A stretch of 13,012 bases of DNA from an uncultured Neisseria sp. Its GTDB lineage: Bacteria; Pseudomonadota; Gammaproteobacteria; Burkholderiales; Neisseriaceae. The translations under genes were made by a program, and so were the position numbers. The stretch is taken from the NCBI GenBank assembly GCA_947097615.1, contig CAMURX010000028.1, positions 1-13,012 on the forward strand. The letters are read 5' to 3'. Below, piece by piece: positions 12,709 to 13,012 of this stretch (position 1 is the first letter of the stretch; every line of letters begins with the position of its first letter). The notes under the pieces were generated by a model. The model was not told the DNA's origin, made no database searches, and saw nothing but the letters and a program-made list of their open reading frames with translations.

Positions 12709-12885
12709 ATGCTCAAATGCCGCCAAGCCTGCCGCCTGCTCTCCGAAGCGCAAGACCGCCGCCTCACCCGCCGCGAACGCCTCGCCCTCGCTTACCATCT
12801 CCTTATCTGCGTCCACTGCCGCCGCTACCGCAAACAGCTCGCCTTTCTGCGCGACAAGCTGCAAAAGTGGCAGAATAGGGAATAG
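12709..12885 (+). CDS. mseR: Zinc anti-sigma factor (ZAS domain, MseR-like)
   Basis: A 58-residue soluble protein with the zinc anti-sigma signature H30-x3-C34-x2-C37 (HLLICVHC) preceded by CRLLSEAQDRRLTRRERLAL, as in MseR and ZAS-type regulators. It should bind the neighbouring sigma factor in the cytoplasm and release it when zinc or thiol ligands are disturbed. Additional cysteines are at 4 and 8. It has no membrane segment. AAGGA 7 bases before ATG 12709 marks the start, but the same frame is open back to an ATG at 12574 inside the second repeat element, giving a possible 103-residue form. In meningococcus the equivalent gene is directly downstream of sigma; here 289 bases intervene. Confidence 0.87.
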   Translation: MLKCRQACRLLSEAQDRRLTRRERLALAYHLLICVHCRRYRKQLAFLRDKLQKWQNRE

Positions 12886-12926
12886 GGCAACCGGTTTGCG
12901 GGCGCGTTCCGCATCCGTTTTGCCGC

Positions 12927-12976
12927 AAAAAGGCCGTCTGAAAAACCGCGACAGCGGTTTTTCAGACGGCCTTTTT
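12927..12976. terminator. Long DUS hairpin terminator of the operon
   Basis: A perfect 23-bp stem (12927-12949 with 12954-12976) around a GACA loop contains an exact DUS on each arm and ends in a five-T tract. It lies about 40 bases after the anti-sigma stop codon and is a strong bidirectional terminator. Confidence 0.88.
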
Positions 12977-13012
12977 CAGACGGCCTTTTTCAGACGGCCT
13001 TTTTCAGACGGC
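12961..13012 (-). repeat. Tandem DUS array with 14-bp period
   Basis: Inverted DUS (TTCAGACGGCCT) start at 12961, 12975, 12989 and 13003, always separated by TT, giving a strict 14-base period. The fourth copy is cut by the window edge, so the total length is unknown. The first copy is also the right arm of the terminator. Confidence 0.93.

Noticed and set aside
12961..13012. CRISPR-like periodic array at the right edge
   Set aside because: The period is 14 bases with only TT between identical DUS; there are no unique spacers and no cas genes.

Overview
The window comes from a high-GC commensal-type Neisseria. The evidence is about twenty exact copies of AGGCCGTCTGAA, the 'AG' dialect of the neisserial DNA uptake sequence (DUS), used by non-meningococcal species such as N. 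elongata and N. bacilliformis. There is also a Correia-like repeat, and the gene orders match ones I recall from N. meningitidis (tspA-yciB-yciI-bolA-peptidyl-prolyl isomerase, and the sigma-E/MseR cluster). The exact species cannot be fixed from this sequence.

Left part, minus strand (1-5726). The 5' end of dsbB leaves the left edge. A 387-bp intergenic stretch full of DUS hairpins follows. Next is a decayed TonB-dependent outer-membrane receptor gene (568-2707) with one nonsense codon and two single-base frameshifts. A five-gene operon is read leftward from 5726: yciB, yciI, bolA and two tandem periplasmic parvulin-like isomerases. It ends at a perfect DUS hairpin terminator.

Middle, plus strand (5988-8885). 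A divergent promoter drives tspA, a FimV/HubP-type LysM protein with one membrane span, a very long acidic repeat-rich cytoplasmic part and a C-terminal TPR-like motif. It starts at TTG. A textbook rho-independent terminator follows it.

Right part, plus strand (9220-12885). This is the most interesting section: doxX, then a 101-residue secreted peptide with six EGKCG-type motifs (HvfA, an oxazolin/bufferin-type copper-binding RiPP precursor), its DUF692 multinuclear-iron maturase HvfB, the DUF2063 partner HvfC, an ECF sigma factor and a 58-residue zinc anti-sigma factor of the MseR type. The likely logic is that metal or oxidative stress releases sigma from the H-x3-C-x2-C anti-sigma protein. 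Sigma then switches on the operon, HvfB/HvfC convert the precursor's cysteines to copper-chelating groups, and the product buffers copper in the periplasm. The hvfA gene is bracketed by DUS hairpins. The sigma and anti-sigma genes have been separated by two abutting MITE-like elements. The window ends in a 23-bp-stem terminator followed by a 14-bp-period tandem array of DUS.
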